In this document: positions 1 through 15,700 of the stretch, one piece after another
Position numbering within the stretch: the stretch's first letter is position 1
Layout: every line of letters begins with the position of its first letter
Assembly (NCBI GenBank): GCA_003117195.1
Contig: BDSI01000011.1
Coordinates: forward strand, 1,466,135 to 1,530,134
DNA from: Eudorina sp. 2006-703-Eu-15
Taxonomy: Eukaryota; Chlorophyta; Chlorophyceae; Chlamydomonadales; Volvocaceae
Reading direction: 5' to 3'
DNA: 64,000 bases
The notes under the pieces: generated by a model
Database searches by the model: none
The model's input: only the letters and a program-made list of their open reading frames with translations
Told to the model about the DNA's origin: nothing
Program-made: the position numbers and the translations under genes

Positions 1-169
1 CCATGTGGATGCGGCAGCCAGGCACTGCAGGGACGTGCTGCCCTGGTGGGGCAGTGCCGGCTGCTCTTGAGCCGTCGCTGCCATGGCGGCGGAGGAGACT
101 TTGCGGACCACAGCAGCGCTGCTGCTGACCACAGCGGCCAAGTGCAGCGGGAGTAAACAACACACACGG

Positions 170-203
170 ACTTCGATTCTCGCGGCTCAGTTATCTTTTA
201 CAC
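170..203 (-). repeat. Dispersed repeat copy, AGCCGCGA family (copy 1)
   Basis: Read on the minus strand, this 34-base stretch matches the copy at 23054-23087 at 31 of 34 positions. It carries the shared core ACTGAGCCGCGAGAA. It lies in intergenic DNA, in the opposite orientation to the other four copies. Confidence 0.6.
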
Positions 204-234
204 ACGAACACGCGCACTGGGGGCGTATCTGGAA

Positions 235-266
235 GAGGAGGAGGAGGAGGAGGAGGAGGAGGAGGA
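235..266 (+). repeat. (GAG)n microsatellite
   Basis: About ten uninterrupted GAG/GGA triplets. It produces arginine or glutamate runs in chance reading frames and is not part of a recognised gene. Confidence 0.9.
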
Positions 267-355
267 CCCACTGCGCCGCGGCCGGGCAGGGAGGGCGCCG
301 TCGCGCGCGTATGCGCCATTGCAGGGCCTCTGAAACGCGGCCCTGATTGTTAACG

Positions 356-405
356 GGCCAGGCCAGGCCAGGCCAGGCCAGGCCAGGCCAGGCCAGGCCA
401 GGCCA
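356..405 (+). repeat. (GGCCA)10 pentanucleotide tandem repeat
   Basis: Ten perfect head-to-tail copies of GGCCA. No coding context. The length is likely polymorphic. Confidence 0.95.
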
Positions 406-584
406 GGGCATCCCGCTCCACGAGTGCGGAGCGGAACGGAGCGGAGCACCGGGATTGTGAGTACGGCACGTGGTTTCGGGGCGCGTGCGAATCCAGGTGG
501 CCCCTCCCTGCAGCTGCAATGGACGGGGTGGGTGGGCACATCCCATGTCCCAGCGAGGTCCCTGTCCTCCGCTTTGTTTGTTGG

Positions 585-693
585 AGGAGCAGCAGGAGCA
601 GCAGGAGCAGCAGCAGGACCCGGAGCACCAGGAATAACAGCAGGAGGCGCAGCCGCAGCGGCAGCAGCAGCAGCAGCAGCACGAGCAGCACCA
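585..693 (+). repeat. Interrupted (CAG)n / (GCA)n tract
   Basis: About 110 bases of imperfect CAG triplets interrupted by GAG, CGG and ACC, ending in seven clean GCA units. Open frames here give Ser/Arg-rich or Ala-rich peptides with no recognisable domain. Confidence 0.85.
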
Positions 694-3600
694 TGCGCTG
701 TCTCCAGGGAGGGGCATGAAGTACCGGAAGGAGGAATGGCCCCCGCGAGGGCCCCCAGCGGACGATGGCGGCGGATGGCGGCGCGGTGCCCCTGGAGCCA
801 TGAGGCGCGGGTCCCTGCGCATGGGGGTCGCCGGCCGTGTGATCAGGGGATGGGGGGCCGTGTGTATCTGGGGGGCCTACAGGACCCCTAACCCCTAATC
901 CAGCCGCGGACGTCCCAACGAGGCGCGCCGTCGCCGTCCCGCGCGCTCCGGGGGATGCACCGCCGCGGCGATGGACAGGGCGCAAGCAGGCGGGGCGGTC
1001 GAGAGACGGCCGCTGAGTGGAAGCGGTACCGCGCCGGCGGCGCGAGCTTGCAGGCGCCATGACAAGGCCGTGACGAAATATGGCACTGTCGTGACGGCCC
1101 GCTGCCGGGCCTCTTGCCCGCGGTGGGTGGTGGGGCCGCGAGGCCCGCCGTCGGACAAACCGTCTTGGGTGGGGGGTCCGTGGCGCTGTAGGTTGGCTTA
1201 GCAGCGTGTAGGGTAGGGTTTCGAGGGAGACAGGTGGTCATGTTGGATCCGTGGATCCGCTAGGGCCCGCGCGACGGAGGGTGGTGAAGAATGCCACCTG
1301 GTCGATCATCACAAAGGTGGCGTGCCGCGTTGCTGACAGGCATGCACACATGCATGCATACATACATACATTCGCGTGCAGCGCGGCGGGGTCAATGCAG
1401 TTCATAGGGGCCCAGCGGCCAAGCGAGTAGCCTAATATCAAATGAGGCATTTTCTTGCGTGGTACGGCACCATGCGATACGATTGCGTTGCGACGAGGTT
1501 GGCCTGGGTCGGGAGGGCCCAGCTTTGTGTGTCGATGGAACACTGAGACCAATCGATCCGCCCTGACGGGGTTCAATATCCTTGAATTATATGCAGGTTA
1601 TGCAGGTTATGCCTATATATCTGCTATGGGTACCTGTCCGTGCGTCCGTCCGTCTGTCGCTTGGTCAGTCTTTGTTCTTCTCTGTGTGTGCGCCCGTCCT
1701 TCCGTCCGTCCAGTTGAGAATCTGTTGGGTTCGGCTGCCGCTCGCCATTCCGCTGTCGTACTTGTACAGCACTGGCCCGTACTCGGGGTTGCTCGTGCAT
1801 GCGTACGTGCGCGCGCAAGATTGATCCATGTCCAGTCGGTGGAACCAATGTCCATCAATCTCCATCTATCGGGAGGGATTCTCCATGAATGGTTTGATTC
1901 CTTACCTCGCCGGCGCGGCGCCGCCTGCGGGCTCGGAGCTTCGCAGGAGCCGCTCATAACGGAGTGAGGTGCGGAGGCGGTGCGGAGGCGGTGCGGAGGA
2001 GCAAAACCCTCCAAGAGCAGCCTCGGTGATGGTGATGACGCTGACGGTGATCATGGTGATAATGGCGCAGGCGTTGCACAGTTTTGCAGACGCGCGGAGC
2101 AAGGCAGGCAGGCAGACAGACAGCCCGTCGCGGCCGTCGGCGAAGGCGGATGGGCGTCGTGCGGCGCGTTGACCGAGAGCCGTCTTACCATGGCGTCTGC
2201 ATGCCTGGACGGGCGTCCACACAGGACCCGGAAACGTGCCTGCCTGCCTGCCTGCCTGCCTGTGCTGGGGGGAGCTGATTGATTGGGGGCAGAGGCCCGT
2301 ACCGATGCTGCCAGCACAGGGCCCGGTGTTCGCATCGGTGCGCGGCCCATCAGCCAGCGTGCCGGGTCGTGCTGGGGCGTTCGGGGCCGGGTGAGTGCGG
2401 GGGGGGGTGATGTCGTCGGGCCGGCGCGCAGGCCTCGCAGTGCACTGCTGACGGTGGTTGGCAGTTGTGGCAGTTGGCAGTTGACGGCGCATAACCCGTT
2501 TGCGTTTCACACACGTTGATGTCAATCATGGGGCATGGCACGAGTGCACGAGCGGACTCCAGGCAGGGTCGTTCTCAGGCAGGGTCCAGGACGGTACTGC
2601 CTTGATTGGGGGGAGGTCTTCGGTGGGGGGAGCTGACGTGCTGGCAAGACCATCTGGGACCAGGGGACTTGGTTGGGAGCTGGGATAACAAAACGCGGGA
2701 TGCCATGTATGGCGCACACGCAGCGCACACGCGGGCCGGGTTCCTTCGCTGGACAAACAAACACGCACCCACAGAAAAGAGTGTGGCGGCAGGATGCAAG
2801 CACGGATTGCGGCGGGGAAGGGGGGATTTGTACTAATGAATTTTTGATAGCAGTCGGTCAAGTGTTGGTTGGCGGTCGGCGGGCGGTCTTGGAGTCGGAG
2901 AGGAGCCGCGATGACGACGGCGCTTGGGGCAGCCGGTCGGGTCGCACGCTGCCTTCAGGAGGGGTTGGGGTCTTGCCAAATCGACGGCGGTCCTTGGAGG
3001 GTTTTGCTCTGAAAGACGTCCGAGCAGGGAATACATGCAATTCATTGCGCGGCCGCGAGGTGTTCCCGCGGCGTGGGTGGATCGGCGCCCTGGGCCGCGA
3101 ACAACTCGCAAGGGATGCTCGTGAAGGAGCTCGGCAATCAATGGGATCACGACGCTCTGTACGACTTTCATGGTTGGACTCGGTGTACGGTCACAGCAGG
3201 GCGACGGACGGGTTGGTGGGGAGCAGGGCAGTGTCTGCCCCGAGACGGGCAGCAGAGCGCGCCCGACGACGGCGAAACAGCCGCGGCTGGCTTGTGGCGC
3301 GTGGATTGGGGTTGCGGTATTCCGTGGACTTGGCAGTGCCCCTCGCCGTTGTTCAGTGCCCCGCGCCGCAAGGGCAGCAGTCGGCATTCGATCGGCGAGG
3401 GTTATGACGACAGGGGAGGGAACCTTGGCGCGGCGCTCCTGGAATCGAGTCCGCGAGGCTGGGTCAGCCGACCGGACTCGGATCGCCGCTTTCCACACAG
3501 GCAATCGTCCACGGTCGCCCCAGCCATCTCTCAGCTTGGGGCTGTTGGACAACCTCCTAAAAGGTTGTCAATCAGGTTCGCCCTCGCCGTTGTTTTGACG

Positions 3601-5335
3601 AGGTTGGGCGGGTCCAAACTCATGTTCTTTCACTTTTGGGTGATCGGGGTTTGCTGTAGCGTCAGTGTGTGTGGAATGGCTCGGCAGCGTGCCGGGCATG
3701 TGGCGACACAGTGAGCAGCGGGTCGGGGCGCCTCTGCCGGTGTGGCGGTGTGGCCGATCACCGCTTGACCGGGGGCTCCAAGTGCGCTGGAAGATCTGTA
3801 TGTCGGGGAAAGTATTCGGGAAACGTAGCACAAATTGGGGAAGTAGTCCAATCGGGGGATGGAAGTTCGGTCGGGAAACACAGTCAAAAGTCAGGGAAGG
3901 AGTGAAGGGACCTTCGCATTGGTGCATGGTCCCGGGTCGCATGGGACCGATCCCCGCGGCTGCTCTGCGCGGGGCTGTGTTGCTACTTGGCCAGGGAAGG
4001 CAGATTGGAGGAGGGAGCGTTGACCGCAGCCGGCAGTCCCGTCCGCCCGTCTTGGCATCTGCAGCTGGTGGACGCCGGTGAGGTCGCTGACATGCTCACT
4101 GGCATGCTGCTGAGGAGCCGCAGAGGCCAACGCGCTGAGCGCGGCAGAGAGCTGCACATCGTTGCGCCCTGGCCAGACTGCGCGGGGTTGCAACCTGCCT
4201 CCGTACCAACGATGACACGGCGCGTAACGTGCTTCCTTTGTAAAGCTTTAAGCCTTTCCAGTTACGGCTGATAACACGCTGCTAATTCTTATGGTCGTGG
4301 GTCGCGTGACCCACTTCGTCGAACACAAGCCGCGGGTTGCGCAGGCCGACGGTCCCGACGCCGGTGCCCAACAGCGCTCACAACTCCCAGTGTTCAACGG
4401 GACGGATGCAGGACATGGGTTGGAGCCTTGGGGGAGGAGTCCTGTCAGAGTGATTTGGCAAGTGGCACGAACCGATCGGCGCAAAGGGGAAGTAAGAGGT
4501 TGATGCACTCCCTTGTATGACCCAATTCCAGCTGTTGGTGATCCCTCATGGCTAAGTCGTTGTGCTCCGTGTCCTGTCTCCAGCGGCAGCGCAGCATTTC
4601 GCCGCAATTGGTGTCTCGGGCCCGATCAACGGATCAACGCCGCTGCATCCCAACCTCTACACACAGCTACCCCGCCAGTCCACAAGTGTTAATCGGGAAG
4701 GCGTGTTCCTCGACAAGTGTCTCAACCTTGTCCCGGAACAGGTTTGACAACAACGTGTCTAGGGTGCCAAGGGTGAACACTGCTGCACGATGCAGGCTTC
4801 GGTCGTTATGGGTTCTAAACGTCGTACGCGCAAAATTGCTGGCAGCAGAGTTTGAGGACGACTGGACGATACACCGTGGCTTGGAAGGCTGACCATTGCA
4901 GAGAACTTGTGAAGGACCGTCAGGATATGTACGTTAGAAGTTTTGGCGGACCGCTCAAAATCCTGCCTCATGCTTAGATCTAACCCTCAATCATATACCA
5001 GATGACATTATCAAATGTCCTTGATGCATTGCCCAACGCATAGGCGTGCTTTGCAAAGGATTTGCTGCCCGGTACTGTTTCCGGGTACAGACAGCACGAC
5101 CGCAAATGCTGCAGCTCGCATTATTGTGGATTTTGCAACGCACTACCAGGTCAGCACAGTAGGTGAAGGTCGTCGCAAGCCTTGGTGGGTGCCCGGAAAC
5201 TATCAAGCGAGGGCCTTGCGAGCCGTACGAATCAAGACTTAACCTTTTGATGAAAACCTCGAGTACTCCCCCTGCTGCCCCTAAAGTTGTTCCTGACCTT
5301 TGCACGCAATTTAACCAACTCATACCATTGAAAAG

Positions 5336-8034
<2,699 letters not shown>

Positions 8035-10274
8035 GCGAGTGTACGGGACACGTGGGACAGCAGGGGTTATGAGCAGGGGATGTGTCGTGTGAGCGTTCTG
8101 TGGGTTTCGGTGGGTCGTTTCGCAGATTGCGGGGCTGGCAACTGCAGTGCAAATGGCGCTTTGAGCAGACTTTTTGTGTTTCAAGCCATAATGCCTGGAT
8201 GTACCAGCAGCGGGTTGTCGTAAACTGCATGAGTGACTGGTTTGTGGCGCTGGTCATTTTTGACCGAATGATTGCGTGAACAGCTGCAGAAAGCTCCTTG
8301 ACCTTCATGACGGTTTGACGTGACGTGACTTATATCCTGAATAGCTGGTATGCTCTTCATCGCGCAGTTTAGTTCAGATGAGGGCTGCCGCGTGAGGGGT
8401 GCCCTGGGTGACTTTGACTGTTACATGAACATGCGAAATTAGAGGGACCCCAAGCTTGTCGACGTCACATTGCCAGAGTGCTAACGTTGAGCGGCAGTGC
8501 CAACTCGAATAGGCAGGGCACCGACCCTCTGGCCGGCATGGAGATGTGAAACGAGTGACGCATGTTGTGTTTGTCACCCATGCAATCCATGTGAAACGTA
8601 CTTCGGTTGCTATTGGATGTGGCATGATACTCGTGGAGCAGGAGTAGGAGACAAACACTTCTTGGTAGGTCATTGCTGTGTGTCGCGGTGCAGCATCTGG
8701 GAGTACGGTAAAGCATTTGTACGCGGCAACATGTAAGCATGTTCCTGCCGTTCCACTGACGTTACTCGACGTTACGGTCTAATATGCGATGGCTTGGCAT
8801 ATCAGCAGCGCCCTGCAGCACGGACGTAACGGCGTCAGGTCGTTGTCACCGTTCTTATTCATAATTATGGGTCCAACCATAAGGTAGGTAACTGGTCTCA
8901 CATACAACAGCTCGAACATTACAGCGCACACGCCGCAACTCCAAAACACACTCACCTAATCCATATATACACCCGCATGTCTCCGTGCGTGCAGCGCGGT
9001 TCGCTCGTGAAACTTTCTCACGGGAATGAAGGGAATTGCATTTGCCTGTAATGCGGGTATACATGTAGCCACGCACGACCATGCAACGTGGTCCCAACCC
9101 ACCGAAACCGCACTCGGGTAACAGTACTCCACGTACCTACATGTTGCTGCGATAGCAACGTGTGCGAATCACGAATCCCCACTTTCCGAACTCGCCCGCA
9201 AGGAAGGCGGCATGTGCAAGTAAGAACCTATGAGCTTTCACTATCCAACATCCCGAACATCCCGAGGCAGGCACCAAGACTATCATGCAGGAGCGGCTGG
9301 TGACCACCCAGCTGGTTCACTGCGAAGCGCCCACACACTACCCGCCACTCAAGCCACAGAGCCGCTTCCACCATACGGGTGCGCACCTCTGCGCTCTGCC
9401 TCCGCGGCAAACCCGTGCACCTGCCAAGAGCACGGGGCCACGTTCAGGATCCTCTAACTACAGTCCGAAATGTTCTGCCGGCATGCCGACTGCCCTCAGT
9501 ATAAAATGTGGCTGAGGGGGTACACTGCAGACCCGCGCGACCTTAGGAGACATCACACAAAACTGCGACCACATGCAACGAGCAACCGGCACTCACCCAC
9601 AGGGCATGAGTACACCCTCGACCGCTACGCAAGGGCCACCCACAAGCAGACGCACTCCCTCGTTTGTCAACCTGCTTAGGCGGCGAGCCAGACGCGAAGC
9701 GCAGGCCTCATCGCGGAGAGTGTGAGCCAGGGTTTTCGACAACCAACCTTGGACCGACGCGCCTCCAGCTCTCGTTCCCCTTCTCTACCCTGACAAGAGT
9801 GAGTTTCTCAGCTCGTGCTAGACAACGGTCACGGCCGCAAACTTGGCTCGCTCCCAGATCATTTACATCGCTCACCACTCCCCACTACCCCGGGCGGGGG
9901 TTCCCACACGGACCGTCGTGCGGCGAACCGGCACTCTTATCCCACGCGCGACAGCCAAATGAACCCTCATGCGACAGCCGATGCGCGCGCTGCCCGACCA
10001 TGAGAACGTACCCATCTAGAGGACACGCCGCCGGATGTGACCCAGCACCGAAAGAATGATTCCGTACCGTCGGAGGTTGAATAACAGAGAACCCCATACA
10101 ACCAGCCCATCAGAAGACAGCATCCACATTCGTCTGCTCTTCTTCAGTTTACCCAAGCAGCTCCAACGCCAGCCCCGTTCAATAGTGCAATGTCTTCATT
10201 CTTCGAATGCACGAAGAATATCATGCCTTCCCCCTTATCGCTGCTATCGAAATGCGTAGTCCCCCCCGCCCGCG
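8035..10274. other. Convergent intergenic interval, no gene recognised
   Basis: Between the ends of the PBG deaminase gene (+) and the sterol desaturase gene (-). It should hold both 3' untranslated regions. Short open frames on both strands show no recognisable domain or spliceable continuation. Confidence 0.6.
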
Positions 10275-11644
10275 TTATTGCACCTTCTTGTCGCCGGTGG
10301 CTGCAACGGCCGACGCAGGGGCGCTGGCTGAAAGCATCGACGGCACTGGCGCCCGCGCTAACTTGTCCGCCTCGTACTGCTCCGGCGTGTACAGGGTGCC
10401 CATCAGCCAATCCATGAAGATGAAGTAGTGTCCATAGTTTTGCTTGTAGGTCGTGTGGTGAATCGTATGGTATCCACCACCCATCACAGGCCATGTCCTT
10501 CCATGCAGGCAATCGTGGATGTTGGTGGTCCACACGCCGGTCGCGAAGAGCAGCAGCTCGTGCGTCAAGAAGTGCATTGGGCAGTAAAACAGGGTCCAAG
10601 AGTACGGAATGGCCTGAAGGATGCCGTCAATCGGGTGGAAGGCGAGGCCCGCGAACGGCGACAGAGTGTGCTCCTTGTTGTACTTGTGGTGGTCGTAGTG
10701 CAGGTACCTGCGACAGCAACAGAGACAGGAACACACAGTCATGCGGCCACCAGAAAGCGGCATCGGCGGTGTGCCCCTTCTGGGACCCGACCCAGAAACG
10801 TCTTGTGTCAACCTGCCTTTCTTCATGTAAAGGCGTTGGTGCCCCATCACAAGGCCACCGCCGACAGATATAACCATACTTCCAATCAGCGCCAACCAGG
10901 TTTTCCGCTCCTGCAACGATGTGTGACCATGTGTGACCCCGACGGCGGTCCCGCAGCGCACCTGTACGCCCACTTGATGTCGTGCAACCCCCTGTGCATC
11001 CAGTACACGCAGAACTCCACAGACGCCATGTAGAGGAAGAAGTACAAGACGTATGCAGGTAGCCCCACGTTTTCAACTCGCGGGTACGCCTTCGTCCAGC
11101 CCTGCTCCGCTGCGTACTCCGTGATCGTGGGGAGCATGGAGTAGAGCGGCATCGCTACGTTGGAGACCTGTTGTGGGCGAACAATGGGAGAGAAGGCGCG
11201 TGGCGTGATGGCACCAAACATGCGCCGAACTCGGGCGGTAAGTCCGCTCTGATACCGCATGGGATGCGCGCATCAACAGAGAGGACGCGAGGCACGGCTC
11301 AACTGCAGTACTGAGTCACAGGAAGTGGCGTCAGAGAAGTCAGCTGGGGAAGTACAATACTCCCGGTGCCGTACCCGGATTTGCTCGGCGATGTCTTTAA
11401 ACGCCGGGATGGTACCCGGCGTGAACAGCTTATCACCAAAGCAGAAGTAGATGTAATAGCACCAGATAGCGCCAACTCCGAAGTACACCGCAGCGCACAG
11501 GAACCAGCACCGCAACCACGTTTGCCAGAAGTGAGGAATCTGAGCGCGAATGCTATCGGGCAACATCCACATGACGAGACTGTTCTTCCATTCATTCTCC
11601 TCCTTAATCAATCGCAAGCGCTCCTCTTTCGGCATGTCGGCCAT
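10275..11644 (-). CDS. STE1: Delta7-sterol C5(6)-desaturase (STE1/ERG3 family)
   Basis: A membrane di-iron desaturase that introduces the C5 double bond of sterols in the endoplasmic reticulum. Three minus-strand exons (11644-11375, 11167-10962, 10707-10275) splice in phase to 302 residues. Histidine boxes are HRGLH (148-152), HYDHH (162-166) and HTIHH (239-243). Strongly plant-like blocks include [21 protein letters not shown] and [10 protein letters not shown]. Several hydrophobic segments (about 38-62, 128-147, 195-218) fit a polytopic ER protein. The chosen ATG (ATGGCCGACATG) places the conserved PHFxQTWLR block about 35 residues in, as I recall for the Arabidopsis enzyme. An in-frame ATG at 11698 and a possible acceptor just upstream (TTTCGCAG, near 11684) mean a longer N-terminus is possible. 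Box 2 reads HYDHH where I recall HATHH in plants. Confidence 0.95.
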
Positions 11645-11775
11645 AGTCGCAAATGACGCGAACCATTCCCGAATGCCCCTGCGAAAGGCAGCATGCATAG
11701 GTATTTAGCAACCTAATAACGCGCATGTCGTAACAGCAGTCGGCAAGGTGTCTGTCAAACCTTGACCGTCGCAAG

Positions 11776-12161
11776 TTAGAGCGGGACCAAATATGCAGCA
11801 CATATGCGACGACACCGTGCCAAACGGCAGGTGATAAATGATTCAAACCCTTTTCGAAAGATCACGACATCGCTAGAAGGCATCACGAGAACACCAAATT
11901 CGCCCTGGCGGCACTTTCCGCGTCCCCCGTACCCGAGAAGCGGCCCAGAGTGGCCGGGAACCACCACTGTCGACGTTTTCGTGTGTAGCGCCTGCAGCGA
12001 AATGGCCAACAACATATGACGCCACCCGCGGGTTCCAGTTCTCGATCGCTCACTCTCCGCACCTCCACTGGCTTCGCGTCATGCGTCAAAATGTGGCTAG
12101 AGACCAATACAACGCCGAATATAGCTATGCATAGGAGCGTTCTTGTAACAGTGCTGGACAT
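11776..12161 (-). CDS. Putative small secreted or membrane-anchored protein, unrecognised
   Basis: I do not recognise this protein. Exon 12161-12063 starts with ATG and encodes a signal-peptide-like N-terminus: basic residues, then the hydrophobic run LLCIAIFGVVLVSS at about residues 9-22. It ends at a GAG|GTGCGG donor in phase 0. A 71-base intron with a good acceptor (TTTCGCTGCAG) leads in phase to 11991-11776, which ends in TAA. The product would be 104 residues with an Arg/Cys-rich C-terminus. Intron size, phase and donor type match neighbouring genes, but nothing supports function. It could instead be 5' leader of the adjacent desaturase gene, or chance. Confidence 0.3.
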
Positions 12162-12770
12162 CCTAGCCAGTTTCGGGCCGGTCGGCCCGCTGATGATGTT
12201 GGAGTATGAGTGGACGGTGAACAGACGCGTCGCCGGTTCAAAATCTTGTCGCTGTTATGCAATTATCAGCCCTACTCGCTTACATTAAAATAACATCAAT
12301 ACCCCAACAACTGCAGGAGCTTCCACCTGGTCCTTACACCGCACGGCCGTACGATGTACGCTCCACGGTACTGTTTTTTCCTTCACGCTTCAGTTTTAAA
12401 TTTGCGTTTGCTCCATCGCCGGTACGCCCAGACGAAACCGCGCGGCATGGAGCGAGATGCGTCCCAGGCCTCACACAGCGTTGCCGAACCTATGTTCGTA
12501 AGTTCGTGACCTTAGAAACGCAATGCGGAGTGCTCAGGTGAACATCAATTGTTGGTACTGCAAATCCCTTAAGCACGGCAAGCTTTAGTACTGTGAGCAG
12601 CCGCCAGTCTGCCCTGGTATTTTACAAGGCGAAGCTTTGTTCTATTGCATAATCAGCAACATAAGCAGTGGACCATGCAGTGCTGGAAGCTACATGCGGA
12701 CTGTGTATTCGGCCGTGCTCGCGCCGGCCGCGCGCCCAGCCGGAGGCCTGCTCTACTGGTTCTCGCCAAG
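12162..12770. other. Divergent intergenic interval upstream of the SET gene
   Basis: About 600 bases between the small minus-strand gene and the SET-domain gene on the plus strand. It presumably holds a promoter. No unambiguous TATA box, repeat or RNA gene seen. Confidence 0.5.
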
Positions 12771-15700
12771 ATGAAATACAAGGCCAACATAGCGCAGAAC
12801 CACGCCCGCAAATCGGCATGGACCAATTTCGATTACGACAGGCTCTACACGCAACCGTCGTATAGCCCCGGTCGCCAAGTCGGCCCCGTCAAACTCCAAC
12901 CCCTGCCAGGTACCCGGCACCTAATGGGAATAGGGGCGCGCCCGTCCCGACAGCGTGTCACGCAAACTTTTTACGCGCTAACGCGCATGTACACACAGCT
13001 CGCCACTGCCTCATGCGACCAAAATCCAAAACCCAACTCCGCTCGGGCTGTCAGGGCCTCCCACCACGTCAGTGACCCTCTCCCCATTACCAGTCTGCCA
13101 CCATTCCGGGTCAGACGTTCAAAGGGCACGAAACGAGTTCCGCTGGACGTGTTCCGCGTGCAGTGTGCCGCGCATGCGCGGCAGGCCATCTCGGCCAGGC
13201 CCGGGCCGCCCGGACCGCTGCGTCCTTCCTCTCACTCGCCACACCACAACACTTGAACGAGGACAGACAGCCCTTGCCCCCTACAGACAACCATTTGCGC
13301 CCAGGGCAGTAGGCGCGCCTGCTCCCACTCGCATCCCTGCTTGTCCCCCTGAATCTCGCGCATGAATATCTCTTGGGTCCTGACACGCCTGCAGCCCCGG
13401 GTCCCGGCATCTGGCACGACTGGCAGGCAGAGGCCGGGGCCTCGTGGCGGAGCGGGAGATTCCGTCGGCGGAGACGGTACTGCTGAGCGAGCCGGTGGGG
13501 GCGGCGCTGACGGGACCCGAGGGCGCGGAGCTGCGGCCGCAGCACCTGGTGGACTACCTGGCCGCGTTGCAGCAGCAGGGGGCGCTGGGCCCTGCGGAAC
13601 GGTACGGCGACCCAGGGATGTCGGGGATTCACATCGATAGAACCCAAAACAATCATTGCGGAGCGCGTGGCATGTGGGCTTGGCCCGGGAAGTCAGTAAA
13701 GAGGCGGAGTGGGGTATAGGAAATTGGAAGATATAAAGGGGCGGAGTGGGTTGGGTGCACGTTGGTGTGCTCCAGGAAGCGACCACGTCGGAGGATGGGG
13801 CTTGCGCGCTGTGGCTGCGACCGGCCTCCCCTAGTTCCAGGCATGGGGCTGCTGAGTACGTTGAAAGCACGCCCGATCCATATCCGGACGTAGCTTTTGG
13901 GGGACAGGGATCTATGGCGGGTTTTCGCTCGGAACCGCCCTGCCAGTGGGTGGCTAGGGTTTCAGGTTGAGGTAAGAGGGAGGCCTGGACTTCTGGAGCA
14001 CGTGGGGGTAGCAGGTGTGAGTGCATCCTGGCAGGTGTACGAAACGTGGACGGCGGGCCCATGTGCTGTACCATGCCGTACAGGGCGCGCCTGCGGCTGC
14101 TGGATGACGGGTCACCTTCCGACTCTCCAGCGGCGCTCCGAAACCGCCTGGCTTCCTTGGATGACTTTCGGAAGCTGGAGGATAAGCTAAAGCGGTCGGC
14201 CGAGACGGTCAAGAAGGCCAAGGGGAAGGGCTTCGGAGCACCAGCGGCGGCGACGGGACCGGCGGCGGGGCAGGCGGGTACCAGCAGCATCAACGCGGGT
14301 AAGGGCAAGCGAACCATGTGCCCGGGCGAAGGGTGAATGAGGAGGTGGGGCAGATGAGTGGCTGCACGGAGGCGGGGGCCCAGGCCCACTGCGGACGGGA
14401 GGTCGGCCCTTGCCCTCGGGCTTGACAGACTGCCGCACCGCCGGCCGGCACCCGCCGTGCGGTCGGTAGTCGTGCGGCCCAGGACATCTAAGGGCATCAC
14501 AGACCTGTTATCCATCTAAAACGTTTTCCGCTGCAGCACCCCAACGTCTGCAGCACAGCGTGCTGTCCCGGCTACCCACCGACCCATAGGTCCACACACT
14601 ACCCGCGTGCCACCCTGCGGCAACTCCATTGAGTGGATTTCTCACTGCACGCCCCGCTGTCCTCCCTATCCATCCACAAACCCGCCCCTGGGCGCACCCG
14701 CGGCGTGGCCTCGGTGCCGCCGCCGCCGCCGCCGCGCCCCGGGGGTCCCTGCGCAGCCCAGCTGGGTGAGGCGCCCCTGGAGCCGGAGGAGCTCACCCGC
14801 CTGGCGGACTTCAACAGCTGGGGCAACTCGTTTGGGGAGCTGGGGGCGACGCAGCTGCGGCGGGAGGCGTCCAGGGCCATCATCGGTGAGGCGGCCCTAG
14901 GGGGAGGGGGGCTGGCGGGTTCGCTGTCTTGACCTCAACTACTTTGTGTGTGAGGGCATGCGAGGGGGGTTGTGGTTCCTGACGGCGTGGGACAGCTCTC
15001 AGCCGTACTGGAGGCCCCGAGCTCTGTCCCCTCCCTGCCTTCCTGTATGTTTCCGTATCTCCTCCCTTATCGAAGGCGCACATGGTGCGTTCTGCCGGGG
15101 CAAGCCCTCTTCCCCGCGCTCGACCCGGTCCGCTCCTCGCCCGCCGCACACACTAAACACACGTCAGGCATCTGGCCCGAGTTCGCGCTGATGAACCACT
15201 CGTGCGCGCCCAACACGACGACCTTCGCGGTGGGGCAACATCTGCTCGTCCAGGTGGGTTCCGTACAGTACGACACGGCATCGTTGTGCGCTGCCAGTCA
15301 GCCTGTGAACTCATGGTCTCCGCCCGAGCTCAGCCCGCTTCCCTTGTTGTCAATGCCGTGCACCGCAATTTCCGTCGAGTGTTATGGAAGTTCTTCAACT
15401 CTCCAAGGCGTATCGTTACGCCACCCCGCCCAAGCCCTGCCCTTTGTTTCGCATCTTGCATTTGCCTCCCTTGAACCGACGCCCATCCCCCCGCAGACGA
15501 CGCGCGATGTGCCCAAGGGCGAGGAGCTGACCACCTGCTACCTGGGGGAGCTGGTGCTGGCGCCCCTGGAGCGGCGAAGGGAGTGGCTGAGGGGCTCGTA
15601 CGGATTCGAATGCGCCTGCGAGCGCTGCACGGTGCGTCGGACGGCCTCCTCCTCCTCCTCCCCTCCCCGCGTGGGCCGATCCGTACGGCGTGCGCTGCGC

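Larger units (their letters stand above)
1..5335. other. Intergenic, low-complexity, no gene recognised
   Basis: About 5.3 kb with no protein family recognised on either strand. The first 900 bases are dominated by simple repeats (listed separately). Open frames here are arginine-, serine- or cysteine-rich products of those repeats, or short frames without splice-compatible partners. Some of it may be 5' flank or untranslated leader of the PBG deaminase gene, or the 3' end of a gene lying outside the window. Confidence 0.6.

Noticed and set aside
187..1060. Cys- and Leu-run frames on the minus strand
   Set aside because: Translations of GAG and CAG microsatellites; not credible proteins.
13232..14515. 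427-codon open frame on the minus strand
   Set aside because: It is the antisense shadow of SET-gene exons and GC-rich introns. It has no domain and low-complexity composition, while the plus strand carries phase-matched SET exons.
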